NCBI GenBank assembly: GCA_001563325.1
Contig: LRSK01000224.1
Coordinates: 1-12,550, forward strand
DNA length: 12,550 bases
DNA from: Candidatus Thorarchaeota archaeon SMTZ1-83
GTDB lineage: Archaea; Asgardarchaeota; Thorarchaeia; Thorarchaeales; Thorarchaeaceae
Reading direction: 5' to 3'
Below, piece by piece: positions 6,673 through 12,550 of this stretch (its first letter is position 1; each line of letters opens with the position of its first letter). The translations under genes were made by a program, and so were the position numbers. The notes beneath the pieces were generated by a model. It did no database searches, was not told the origin of the DNA, and saw only the letters and a program-made list of their open reading frames with translations.

Positions 6673-7887
6673 CTATATGTCGATTGTTTCAACCTTGCCC
6701 TCATGGTTGATGGACTCGATGATTAGAGGCGACCCTTTGCCAGTTACTTCCTTCAGTCCGAGAACGTCCTTCATCATAAGAAGGACATCCATGGGCACAA
6801 CACACCCCTCGGGAGGTAGTACGCCCTTCTCCGTTATCCTGCCACGCTGCATTAGTATCGCGCCGATTGCAGCCGGGATTCCAGTAGAGTCGCCCATGGC
6901 TTGCCCTACGGATGCAAGTGAGAAATCGTATTCATGGGGCTTCCCATCAAGCAATCCCCGAATTCTGATCTTCAGGCAGCCTCTTTGCTCTCCAAAACTG
7001 GTTTCCTCAAGTATTCGATTCCTCTGGCTGAGAATGTAGGAGATGGCGAAATTGAGCGGAATCACCTGCTGGCCCCTCACGTCAATTGGTTCTTCATCCA
7101 CAACTCCTAGACGAACAATGTTGCGAATCAGATCATAGTACTCGGGAGGAATAACACAGCCAAGGTTAGTGACTCGCTTACATTTGATGTAGTTGGGAAG
7201 TGTTATTGTTTCGGGATGTGGATAGCAGTAGCTTCGATAAGTCCCAATCAGCGGGTACTCGATATCCTCCTCAAGCGCAATCCCGCTTTCTTCGAAATAC
7301 TTGACTGTGGTGAACTCACCGTCCAGATACATCGGAATATCGGCCAACATACTGTGGATTCGATGGGCAATAACGGCGGCTCCCTCCCTTACGTCACCAC
7401 CGTGAACGTGGAGAATGTCGATAGAGTCGACTTCGTCAAGCATGACATCAGCGCAAAACTTGGCGAGTAGATTCGCTATTCCTGGTGAACCGCCCATTCC
7501 TGTAAGAGCAGTTATACCAGCCTTCTTAGCTGCGCCATCCATATCCAATAGAATCTTGGTGGCATCATAGTCATCGCAGACATCTACATAGTTGATTCCC
7601 GCCTCTATTACAGCCTTGAGTACGATCGGCCCCAGCTTGTAGAACGGTCCGCACACATTCAGTACCACATCAGCTCCCTTCACAACTTCCTTGATGTTGT
7701 CAGGATTGCTGGCGTCCACCATTATTGCGGAGCATTTCTCCTCTCCGACCTCCTGTGCGCAGGTTCGTGCACCCTCATAGTCAATATCCGCCACAACAAT
7801 CTCATCAAAATCATCAAAGGATGCGAGTGTCTTCACAGCTATAGCTCCAACCGTTCCACATCCGCCAATAACTACAATGCGAGCCAT
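6673..7887 (-). CDS. Saccharopine dehydrogenase-family NAD(P)-dependent oxidoreductase
   Basis: A 404-residue protein opening with a Rossmann fold: VVIGGCGTVG with GGxGxxG at 8-14, then the second strand EIVVADID whose acidic D34 suggests NAD preference. VVLNVCGPFYKLG (near 75-87), INYVDVCDDY (near 98-107) and GMGGSPGIANLLA (near 130-142) are typical of the saccharopine dehydrogenase/Lys9-like family. A substrate domain and a final Rossmann-closing helix (GDSTGIPAAIGAILM) follow. Family members act on saccharopine, carboxynorspermidine or other imino-acid adducts; the sequence does not decide which. A TATA-like CTAAATATC lies 25 nt before ATG 7887 and there is no Shine-Dalgarno, so transcription is probably leaderless. 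The kinase gene follows after 64 bp but has its own promoter-like element, so co-regulation is uncertain. Confidence 0.88.
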   Translation of the reverse strand: MARIVVIGGCGTVGAIAVKTLASFDDFDEIVVADIDYEGARTCAQEVGEEKCSAIMVDASNPDNIKEVVKGADVVLNVCGPFYKLGPIVLKAVIEAGINYVDVCDDYDATKILLDMDGAAKKAGITALTGMGGSPGIANLLAKFCADVMLDEVDSIDILHVHGGDVREGAAVIAHRIHSMLADIPMYLDGEFTTVKYFEESGIALEEDIEYPLIGTYRSYCYPHPETITLPNYIKCKRVTNLGCVIPPEYYDLIRNIVRLGVVDEEPIDVRGQQVIPLNFAISYILSQRNRILEETSFGEQRGCLKIRIRGLLDGKPHEYDFSLASVGQAMGDSTGIPAAIGAILMQRGRITEKGVLPPEGCVVPMDVLLMMKDVLGLKEVTGKGSPLIIESINHEGKVETIDI

Positions 7888-7907
7888 GATGCTTCTTGAG
7901 GGCTTCA

Positions 7908-7916
7908 GATATTTAG
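7908..7916 (-). promoter_or_regulatory. TATA-like box of the saccharopine dehydrogenase-family gene
   Basis: CTAAATATC on the minus strand is centred about 25 nt upstream of ATG 7887. This is the spacing expected for an archaeal leaderless transcript, and no Shine-Dalgarno precedes the ATG. It lies in the 51-bp gap after the alkyltransferase remnant. Confidence 0.45.
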
Positions 7917-7938
7917 GTGTGGCGCATGCAGTAGAATG

Positions 7939-8030
7939 TCAACCTATGAAGACGTCACGCAGGACACGTCCACGGGCATCAAAGCCCACACCCTCGAGCG
8001 CGAGAATGCGACGCTTCATTTCAGAACCCC
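7939..8030 (-). pseudogene. Out-of-frame C-terminal tail of the alkyltransferase
   Basis: In the frame one base off from the preceding CDS, this stretch encodes SEMKRRILALEGVGF followed by about 14 more residues to a TGA at 7939-7941. It matches the conserved MGMT C-terminal helix pattern (E-x-K-R-x-L-L-x-L-E-G-V), which always directly follows the Y-x-G-G sequence where the first frame breaks. It has no start codon of its own in a sensible place, so it is the displaced end of the same gene. Confidence 0.75.
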
Positions 8031-8483
8031 TTGATACTTGCCAATTGTCCAATCGGATCTCACGGCTCGAGGGCATGGAACGACAATTGGAAAGGGGTTT
8101 TTGGCAAGGGCGTTTCCCGCTGCACGCACTCCTCGTGTACCTGCACGATTTGCAAGCCAAGTATAGGATGCTGCCCTTCCATATGGTATCAACCGTTCCG
8201 CTAGTAGGACTTTCAGCTGGAAATCTGTGCAGACGGTCGTGTCGACCAAGTCCATCGATATGAGTTCTTGAGAACCCTGAAAGAAGCGTTGAATGCAATG
8301 AATCAGTTCAGAGACCTCATCTCCCTTAGACTCAGTCGCATCTGGAGCTTTGGACCGGATTCTGGTTCTGAGCTGTGACTCATTATTGGAGAGGAAGATG
8401 TGGATAGCCTTCGAAACATCTTTCCTAGTCCAGTACACAACACCATGATGTCCGAAATCAGTCCGGAAAATGGCGAATCTCAT
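8016..8483 (-). CDS. O6-alkylguanine-DNA alkyltransferase (MGMT/Ogt), frameshifted near the C-terminus
   Basis: MGMT/Ogt proteins repair O6-alkylguanine by moving the alkyl group to an active-site Cys. The readable 155 residues contain TDFQLKVLLAERLIPYG and SYTWLA (helix-turn-helix region, about 87-111), an AGTRGVRAAGNALAKNPFP block carrying the Arg finger, and the active-site loop VVPCPRAV with Cys137. The family consensus is PCHRV; the His that activates the Cys is Pro138 here (codon CCT; one base change from CAT), and the usual SDG reads SDW. The frame ends at TGA 8016-8018 after YQGVLK, but the expected tail continues in another frame to 7939. One extra G in the GGGG run at 8027-8030 would restore QGGSEMKRRILALEGV and a 181-residue protein. 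This is either a sequencing or assembly error or a real lesion. A TATA-like CTTAATTT (8505-8512) lies 25 nt before ATG 8483. Confidence 0.8.
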   Translation of the reverse strand: MRFAIFRTDFGHHGVVYWTRKDVSKAIHIFLSNNESQLRTRIRSKAPDATESKGDEVSELIHCIQRFFQGSQELISMDLVDTTVCTDFQLKVLLAERLIPYGRAASYTWLANRAGTRGVRAAGNALAKNPFPIVVPCPRAVRSDWTIGKYQGVLK

Positions 8484-8504
8484 GATGTTCCCAAATCAAA
8501 GGAG

Positions 8505-8512
8505 AAATTAAG
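8505..8512 (-). promoter_or_regulatory. TATA-like box of the alkyltransferase gene
   Basis: CTTAATTT on the minus strand is centred about 25 nt before ATG 8483, in the divergent spacer shared with the DUF5714 gene. No Shine-Dalgarno is present, consistent with a leaderless transcript. Confidence 0.4.
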
Positions 8513-8601
8513 TGGAATATGAAGAAGTTTCTCAGTGATTTTGAGCGACGGCAGCACAAAGCTCAAGAGAGAAGAAGGAACCGACCCCAGAGGCGAAGAC
8601 A

Positions 8602-9339
8602 TTGGCTGAGAAGGAGTCCCCACACGACTACGCATGCATGGTTTGCGGGGAGAGGCTGGTCTACAACGACTCTTCGAGTTCACATTCCTGCGATTATTGC
8701 GGGCTTGAGTTCACGTCAACTATCTACTGTCCGCAGGGCCACTTTGTATGTGATTCGTGTCATTCGACAGAGGCTTTGGACTTCCTCTCAAAGATGGCTG
8801 AATCCGAGAAGAGTGACAGTCCAAGAGACATAGTTGAAACTGCGTTTAGACATCCCTCATTCAAGTTCCATGGGCCAGAACATCACAGCCTGGTTCCTGC
8901 CGCACTGCTGATAGCCATGAAGAACAGGGGTCTGACCCGGACTAACGGAGAACCAATAAGTGCAGATCTTGTTCGAGAAGGAATCAGAAGGGGGGCCCAG
9001 ATACCAGGAGGCTTCTGCGGCACCGCGGGCAATTGTGGTGCTTGTGTGGGTGCAGGAATAGCAGTGGCACTCTACATCGGTTCCACTCCAACAAAGGGAC
9101 CGGAAAGAAAATCGGCACACATAGCCACAATAACAGCCCTTGAGATGGTGACAGACGGTCTAATCAGATGCTGTAAGAGGTCCAGCCTCTATGGAATCTC
9201 AGCTGCAACAAGAGTCCTTAGAGATAGCCATAGTGTGGAGCTTGGTCCGGAGCCTCCGCAGAAATCCTGCGAGAATTGGGAGAGGAACCGAGACTGCGCA
9301 AAGAGTGATTGTGTATTCTTCCCAGATGGCGGGGAGTAG
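8602..9339 (+). CDS. DUF5714 domain Cys-rich protein
   Basis: A 245-residue protein of unknown function that I assign to DUF5714, a family found in archaea and anaerobic bacteria. It opens with a zinc-ribbon-like arrangement (C12, C15, C30, C33, then C43, C50 and C53 in YCPQGHFVCDSCH). The family core HGPEHHSLVPAALL (90-103) follows, then PGGFCGTAGNCGACVGAGIA (135-154) with three Cys, RCCKRSS near 190, and a C-terminal Cys cluster ending DCVFFPDGGE. The number of conserved Cys and His suggests metal or Fe-S binding (inference). The start is TTG 8602. The next in-frame Met (8638) falls between C12 and C15 and would destroy the first CxxC. Upstream, the frame is open to a TGA at 8542 but has no ATG or GTG; an ATG at 8519 in another frame may be the true start if one base is missing (see findings). 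It diverges from the alkyltransferase and converges with the COG3199 gene. Confidence 0.82.
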   Translation: MAEKESPHDYACMVCGERLVYNDSSSSHSCDYCGLEFTSTIYCPQGHFVCDSCHSTEALDFLSKMAESEKSDSPRDIVETAFRHPSFKFHGPEHHSLVPAALLIAMKNRGLTRTNGEPISADLVREGIRRGAQIPGGFCGTAGNCGACVGAGIAVALYIGSTPTKGPERKSAHIATITALEMVTDGLIRCCKRSSLYGISAATRVLRDSHSVELGPEPPQKSCENWERNRDCAKSDCVFFPDGGE

Positions 9340-9402
9340 TCTAAGCCGCTCTAATGCAGGTGCCTCATACATAGCGACTGGCAGTGCTCCAGCAGAAAAC
9401 AG

Positions 9403-10533
9403 TCATGTTACCTTGACCAGCCGTATTTCGTTGTAGTCTGTGATGACTCTGATGAAGCCTCTCAGCATTTCGTCTACGGTCCGGTCACCAGTGTCGGTCT
9501 TGAGAGTTCCACCTTCGATTCCCCGAAGTTTCGCGGGAGTGCAGACTACAAGAATGTGGTCTTTGCCAACTCTCTCGATTATACTGGGACTGATCTGCTG
9601 GTTTCCTCTGCCAAACAACATTCCCTGATGGCCGATTGGAGACACTATGATCCATGCCTTCTCAAAGGCATCAACTAATCTGAGAATCAACTCCTCATTG
9701 ACGTCATTGTGCATCTCTCCCTTCTGATACAAGTCGACGCCTAGAGTAGTCTTCTTCACTCCGAGAAGGTCGGCAACGGTCTTCACTGTGGTACCAGGTC
9801 CAAGGATGTATGTACCATCCTTCTCCATTGAGTCGATCATGTATCTCGCAATCGCTTCCTGTGCCTCATGCTCATCTGTCGTTTCAGGACTCGCCTGCTT
9901 GGCACCTTGGAATCTTGCGGGTACTGCAGGACCCTTCAGATACCCGTAGAGCTGGATAATGAACCGGTCTTCCCGGATTGCTTCTTCATCCGCATCCATC
10001 ACTTCAAACTCCGCAGAAGTCGCAGTTCCTTGGGATACCAGTCGAACGACTTCTGCCGCGTCGCCGGGATTGACGACGAAGATTCCGCTATACATCTTGA
10101 CTCCGGAGGGTACGCCAAGCACCAACAGTTCATCCAGATCTTGAGCGACCACTGCATCGAGAATGTCCCTTGCTGTTCCGTCACCACCAACGAACACCAG
10201 AAGTCGGACCCCAGCCCTGTAGAGTGCAACAACACACTCCCTTGTGTCCTTTGCTTCAGTTTCTTTGGCAATGGCAACGTCTGCAACCTGAGCTGCAAAC
10301 CCACTCTCTCTTGTGATTCTCTCCCCCATCTCGCCTGGACACGTCACGATGTCCAAGGTCAGTCGATTAGCAGATGCAATTCTCGCTAGAGCCGCCAGAA
10401 ACTCAAGACCACGACCTGGTGCAACCGGTTCAGCACCTCTTCTGATGGCCTCCTCTACCACGCCGTCTGTTCCTTTCAGACCTACGCGGCCTCCCATTCC
10501 AGCGATTGGATTGACAAGCAGACCTAGCTTCAT
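9403..10533 (-). CDS. ATP-NAD kinase-like protein (COG3199/AcoX family)
   Basis: A 376-residue protein of the ATP-NAD/diacylglycerol-kinase superfamily. It starts with LLVNPIAGMGGRVGLKGTDG (5-24), carries the nucleotide-site signature VGGDGTARD (115-123) and GVPSGVKMYSG (140-150), and ends with the COG3199-typical GPGTTV (245-250) and GRGNQQISP (308-316). These proteins are annotated as predicted polyphosphate/ATP-NAD kinases, or AcoX, but are distinct from the main NAD kinase, and their substrate is mostly untested. ATG 10533 overlaps the TGA of the upstream gene by one base (TGATG), so translation is likely coupled to that unknown protein. It is the last gene of the block that starts at the small GTPase. 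The 63-bp gap to the convergent DUF5714 gene holds no recognisable feature. Confidence 0.9.
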   Translation of the reverse strand: MKLGLLVNPIAGMGGRVGLKGTDGVVEEAIRRGAEPVAPGRGLEFLAALARIASANRLTLDIVTCPGEMGERITRESGFAAQVADVAIAKETEAKDTRECVVALYRAGVRLLVFVGGDGTARDILDAVVAQDLDELLVLGVPSGVKMYSGIFVVNPGDAAEVVRLVSQGTATSAEFEVMDADEEAIREDRFIIQLYGYLKGPAVPARFQGAKQASPETTDEHEAQEAIARYMIDSMEKDGTYILGPGTTVKTVADLLGVKKTTLGVDLYQKGEMHNDVNEELILRLVDAFEKAWIIVSPIGHQGMLFGRGNQQISPSIIERVGKDHILVVCTPAKLRGIEGGTLKTDTGDRTVDEMLRGFIRVITDYNEIRLVKVT

Positions 10534-11153
10534 CAGGTGTTCCCATCCAGTAGGGCCCCCACCTCGGCGGCAGACTGAATCCAGAATGAAACCCGCACGA
10601 GTACCTCTTCCAAAAATCGGCTCCTTTTGTCAGGCGTAGCGTCCTCAGCCCAGTTGACTTGTCTGTAGTCATTGAAACGCTTGAAGGTTTTCCCATACTT
10701 CGTCTTGAGAGGGAGTCTTACACGTCGGTCGCAGGCGGTGTTCAAGGCCCTGATGAGCGTCGTGAATTCCAGATCGAGCCGCAACAACCACTTGGTGACA
10801 GTCTTGAAGAAGGCTCTTGAATTGACCTCATCCCAGTTTAGAGTCTTTAATGCCTCGCGATCGCCGCCTTCAATCCTATCAGAGTTCGCAGAGCAACCCT
10901 TCTCATAGTTGCATCTGGAGCGTACGTACACCCTGCGCTTTGAGAACCAAACCGTTATCTGATGCTCTCCCTTCTTTCGCCTCATCTCCTTGTGGTCACC
11001 GGCGGGGAATACAACTTCTGCGACCCCCAGCTTCTTGTGCTTTGTGTCCTTCTTGAAATACAATTCCAAAGCCCAAGTGATTGCAGGAATCGTGTTCACT
11101 CCGTAATACTCGTCAGGTTTGGTCATCGTCTTGCGCAGGTGCAGTACATCCAC
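10533..11153 (-). CDS. Protein of unknown family between the small GTPase and COG3199 genes
   Basis: I do not recognise this 206-residue protein. It is basic and hydrophilic with no signal peptide or membrane segment. A central patch, GEHQITVWFSKRRVYVRSRCNYEKGC (positions about 62-87), reads as two beta strands followed by a Cys pair, and a helical, Arg/Lys-rich second half follows. The start is uncertain: GTG 11153 lacks a Shine-Dalgarno, the next Met is at 11126, and the frame is open upstream all the way to the TAG of the GTPase, including a strand-like stretch PIRIHIRVDVLHL. The stop overlaps the ATG of the COG3199 gene by one base, which argues strongly that it is a real, co-translated gene. 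It could be a lineage-specific partner of the GTPase or the kinase (inference only). Confidence 0.7.
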   Translation of the reverse strand: MDVLHLRKTMTKPDEYYGVNTIPAITWALELYFKKDTKHKKLGVAEVVFPAGDHKEMRRKKGEHQITVWFSKRRVYVRSRCNYEKGCSANSDRIEGGDREALKTLNWDEVNSRAFFKTVTKWLLRLDLEFTTLIRALNTACDRRVRLPLKTKYGKTFKRFNDYRQVNWAEDATPDKRSRFLEEVLVRVSFWIQSAAEVGALLDGNT

Positions 11154-11219
11154 CCTGATATGGATTCGGATTGGCTTCTCAGGGTCACGTCGAGTCAGAT
11201 GTGGAAGGGGAGTGACCGA

Positions 11220-11768
11220 CTACCTTTCGCCCTTCTGGCGACGCTCTACGAGAGTTTCGCCCAAGTGTGCGAAGATGTCCACAATACCCTCGCCGGTCTT
11301 GGCACTGCTCTCAACGTAGGGCATCCCATGTGCGTCAGCGAACTCCCTCCCTTCCGATGGTTCTACTACTCTGTCGGGGAGGTCAGTCTTATTGGCTACT
11401 AAAACAAGAGGAATATCCTTCTGAATGGCTTTGTGGAGTTCTTCAAGCCACTCTTCGAGCAGCATGAACGTTCTGCGACGGCTGACGTCGTATACAAGAA
11501 GGCCGCCATTCGAGCCTCGATAATACATTGGTCGCAGAATCTGGAACCTGGATTGTCCTGCCACGTCCCAAATCTGTAGTTTCACAACGAGCTCATTGTC
11601 ACCTTCTTCGGGGATATTGATGTTCTTGACCGCGAACTGCGATCCGATGGTGGTTTTGTAGTCTGTGCGGAAGAAGCCATGTGAGAACCGTGTCACGATC
11701 GCAGTCTTCCCTACAGCTCCTTCACCCAAGACTACAACCTTGAACAGGTAGTCATAGCTACTACTCAT
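11220..11768 (-). CDS. Ras/Rab-like small GTPase
   Basis: A 182-residue GTPase domain with every G motif of the Ras superfamily: G1 GEGAVGKT (15-22), G2 Thr in KTTIG (T40), G3 WDVAGQ (67-72, Gln72 equivalent to Ras Gln61), G4 NKTD (126-129) and G5 SSAK (154-157). The RGSNGGLLVYDVSRRRTF segment and the overall length resemble Rab/Ras more than Arf. Such eukaryote-like GTPases are abundant in Asgard archaea. The C-terminus (ERRQKGER) has no Cys, so no prenylation motif, and no membrane anchor is seen. I chose ATG 11768 because GGAGGA lies 6 nt before it. ATG 11810 would add 14 residues (MALGQFCVEF...) without a Shine-Dalgarno. A strong TATA box (11873-11882) is upstream. The next gene begins in the same frame after the TAG. 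Confidence 0.95.
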   Translation of the reverse strand: MSSSYDYLFKVVVLGEGAVGKTAIVTRFSHGFFRTDYKTTIGSQFAVKNINIPEEGDNELVVKLQIWDVAGQSRFQILRPMYYRGSNGGLLVYDVSRRRTFMLLEEWLEELHKAIQKDIPLVLVANKTDLPDRVVEPSEGREFADAHGMPYVESSAKTGEGIVDIFAHLGETLVERRQKGER

Positions 11769-11774
11769 GTCCTT

Positions 11775-11780
11775 TCCTCC
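11775..11780 (-). promoter_or_regulatory. Shine-Dalgarno deciding the small-GTPase start
   Basis: GGAGGA on the minus strand sits 6 nt upstream of ATG 11768. It is the best ribosome-binding site in the window and favours the 182-residue product over the 196-residue alternative from ATG 11810. Confidence 0.65.
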
Positions 11781-11810
11781 GAATTCAACGCAGAACTGGC
11801 CAAGTGCCAT

Positions 11811-11900
11811 GTGGTGACTTGTGGGAGGGTTTCTCCGGCGCGTTATGAGGCCTAGGGCACTAATAAGGATTTGTTATATAACGCCCCAGAGACCGGCATT
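11811..11900 (-). promoter_or_regulatory. Promoter region of the small-GTPase block
   Basis: The 90-bp gap after the hydrolase stop contains GTTATATAAC at 11873-11882, a perfect 10-bp palindrome and the strongest TATA-like box in the window. Transcription would start near 11850, leaving a leader of about 80 nt before ATG 11768. This gene thus differs from the leaderless ones nearby. No terminator for the hydrolase gene is evident. Confidence 0.5.
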
Positions 11901-12550
11901 CTATGTTGAAGAAGAGACGATAGTGCTTTCGACCCAGCCCAGGAACTTTCGGAGCAATTCATTGAACATCTCAGGATTGTGAAGCATGGCAGCATGATGT
12001 GCGTCCTTAATCACAGCAATGTCGGCCCTTGGAAGAGCGGCTTCGAACTGCTTGGAGGTATTCGGTGAGATGATGTCATCGTGCTCGCCGACCAGCACGA
12101 ACGTTGGTAGGTTGATCCCTCCTATTCGTTCAGATACGTCAAACTTGTCAGCGGCCGCAAGATCCCGAGTCAAGATTCTCGGATTCCTTCGTTTCGCATC
12201 CTCTTCCCGGCGAACGATGTCATAGGCCTCTTGAAACGAAGCACTCTTGCGTCCTCTCAAGAGATACAGCTGGGTTTCAATCGTTTCCTTAGCCAGTCCT
12301 CGTGCCAATCTGCTCAGCTCCAGACATGGAGAAGTATCTACCAGTACAATCGCGGCAGGTCTGCGCAAGTCATCGTTAAGTGCATACGCCATAACCACGC
12401 CGCCTCCCATTGAGTGTCCAACAAGCGCGAAATCGTCAAGGTCTAGGTGATTCACAAGGGCGGCAACTTCCATCGTGAATCCTTCTTCGATGCTCGTGTT
12501 GTCTGGTCCAGAATCAGACTGACCATGCCCGGAGAGATCAGGTACAATGA
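11901..12550 (-). CDS. Alpha/beta hydrolase (5' end cut by right edge)
   Basis: The frame is open from the right edge to TAG 11901, giving about 215 residues of an alpha/beta-hydrolase-fold enzyme. The edge segment reads VPDLSGHGQSDSG, the usual PDLxGxGxS turn preceding the nucleophile elbow, so the ATG at 12473 is internal and the true start is beyond the window. The nucleophile is Ser in GHSMGG (12411-12413). The acid is the Asp in VGEHDDIIS and the base the His in KDAHHAAMLHNP, so the catalytic triad is complete. A lid insertion (LARGLAKETIETQLYLLRG) separates them. Substrate cannot be predicted; family members include esterases, lipases, C-C hydrolases and haloperoxidase-like enzymes. No signal peptide can be judged because the N-terminus is missing. 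It lies 90 bp upstream of the small-GTPase promoter on the same strand. Confidence 0.93.
   Translation of the reverse strand, partial: IVPDLSGHGQSDSGPDNTSIEEGFTMEVAALVNHLDLDDFALVGHSMGGGVVMAYALNDDLRRPAAIVLVDTSPCLELSRLARGLAKETIETQLYLLRGRKSASFQEAYDIVRREEDAKRRNPRILTRDLAAADKFDVSERIGGINLPTFVLVGEHDDIISPNTSKQFEAALPRADIAVIKDAHHAAMLHNPEMFNELLRKFLGWVESTIVSSST

Noticed and set aside
9868..10389. A 173-codon plus-strand frame antisense to the COG3199 gene, rich in Cys
   Set aside because: The minus strand encodes a clear GGDGT kinase-like protein; the plus-strand translation shows low-complexity shadow composition.
11220..11222. TAG decoded as pyrrolysine to fuse the GTPase with the next gene
   Set aside because: No supporting pyl genes are in view and a 22-codon open stretch is not statistically striking; kept only as a low-interest observation.
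11769..11810. GTPase start at ATG 11810 (14 extra residues)
   Set aside because: There is no ribosome site before it, whereas ATG 11768 has GGAGGA at good spacing and gives the normal Ras-family N-terminus.
12473..12550. Hydrolase starting at ATG 12473
   Set aside because: The frame upstream is open to the edge and encodes PDLSGHGQSDSG, a conserved hydrolase segment, so the gene is cut by the window.
1..12550. CRISPR arrays, insertion sequences, tRNA or rRNA genes
   Set aside because: I saw no regularly spaced repeats, transposase signatures, terminal inverted repeats or tRNA-like cloverleaf sequences in the short intergenic gaps.

Overview
The window most likely comes from an archaeon, probably an Asgard archaeon of the Thorarchaeia type. 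This rests on a eukaryote-like Ras/Rab-type small GTPase with all five G motifs, TATA-like boxes about 25 nt upstream of several start codons with little or no leader, and typical archaeal orphan families (DUF5714, COG3199 ATP-NAD kinase-like, FMN split barrel). Base composition is near 48-50% GC. The lineage call is inference from gene content; no rRNA or tRNA is present to confirm it.

Layout. Positions 1-1893 (minus strand) hold a bacterial-type tetrahydrofolate one-carbon pair: formate-THF ligase (fhs) followed 11 nt later by the start of folD, which runs off the left edge. Diverging from fhs is a RuBisCO-like protein (form IV, 2051-3361, plus strand), then a QW-repeat alpha/alpha-toroid protein (3499-4494, plus). 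These converge on a minus-strand block, read right to left: an O6-alkylguanine-DNA alkyltransferase broken by a one-base frameshift (8483-7939), a saccharopine dehydrogenase-family oxidoreductase (7887-6673), an FGGY carbohydrate kinase (6608-5028) and an FMN-binding split-barrel protein (5016-4507). A Cys-rich DUF5714 protein (8602-9339, plus) diverges from the alkyltransferase. A second minus-strand block, again right to left, holds an alpha/beta hydrolase cut by the right edge (12550-11901), the small GTPase (11768-11220), a protein of unknown family (11153-10533) and a COG3199 ATP-NAD-kinase-like protein (10533-9403). The last two overlap by one base.

How the genes may work together. fhs and folD give formate-dependent formation of formyl-, methenyl- and methylene-THF. 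The RuBisCO-like protein keeps the metal-binding triad but has lost residues needed for RuBP carboxylation, so it probably does enolase, isomerase or decarboxylase chemistry on an unidentified sugar-phosphate-like substrate. The FGGY kinase could supply a sugar phosphate, but the two genes are not in one operon, so any link is speculative. GTPase, unknown protein and COG3199 kinase look like one transcription unit.

Items most worth a second look: the altered RuBisCO-like active site; a perfect 14-bp inverted repeat around the kinase promoter, with one arm covering the start codon; the frameshifted alkyltransferase with PCPR instead of PCHR; and the GTPase/unknown/COG3199 unit. I found no CRISPR array, insertion sequence, tRNA or rRNA.
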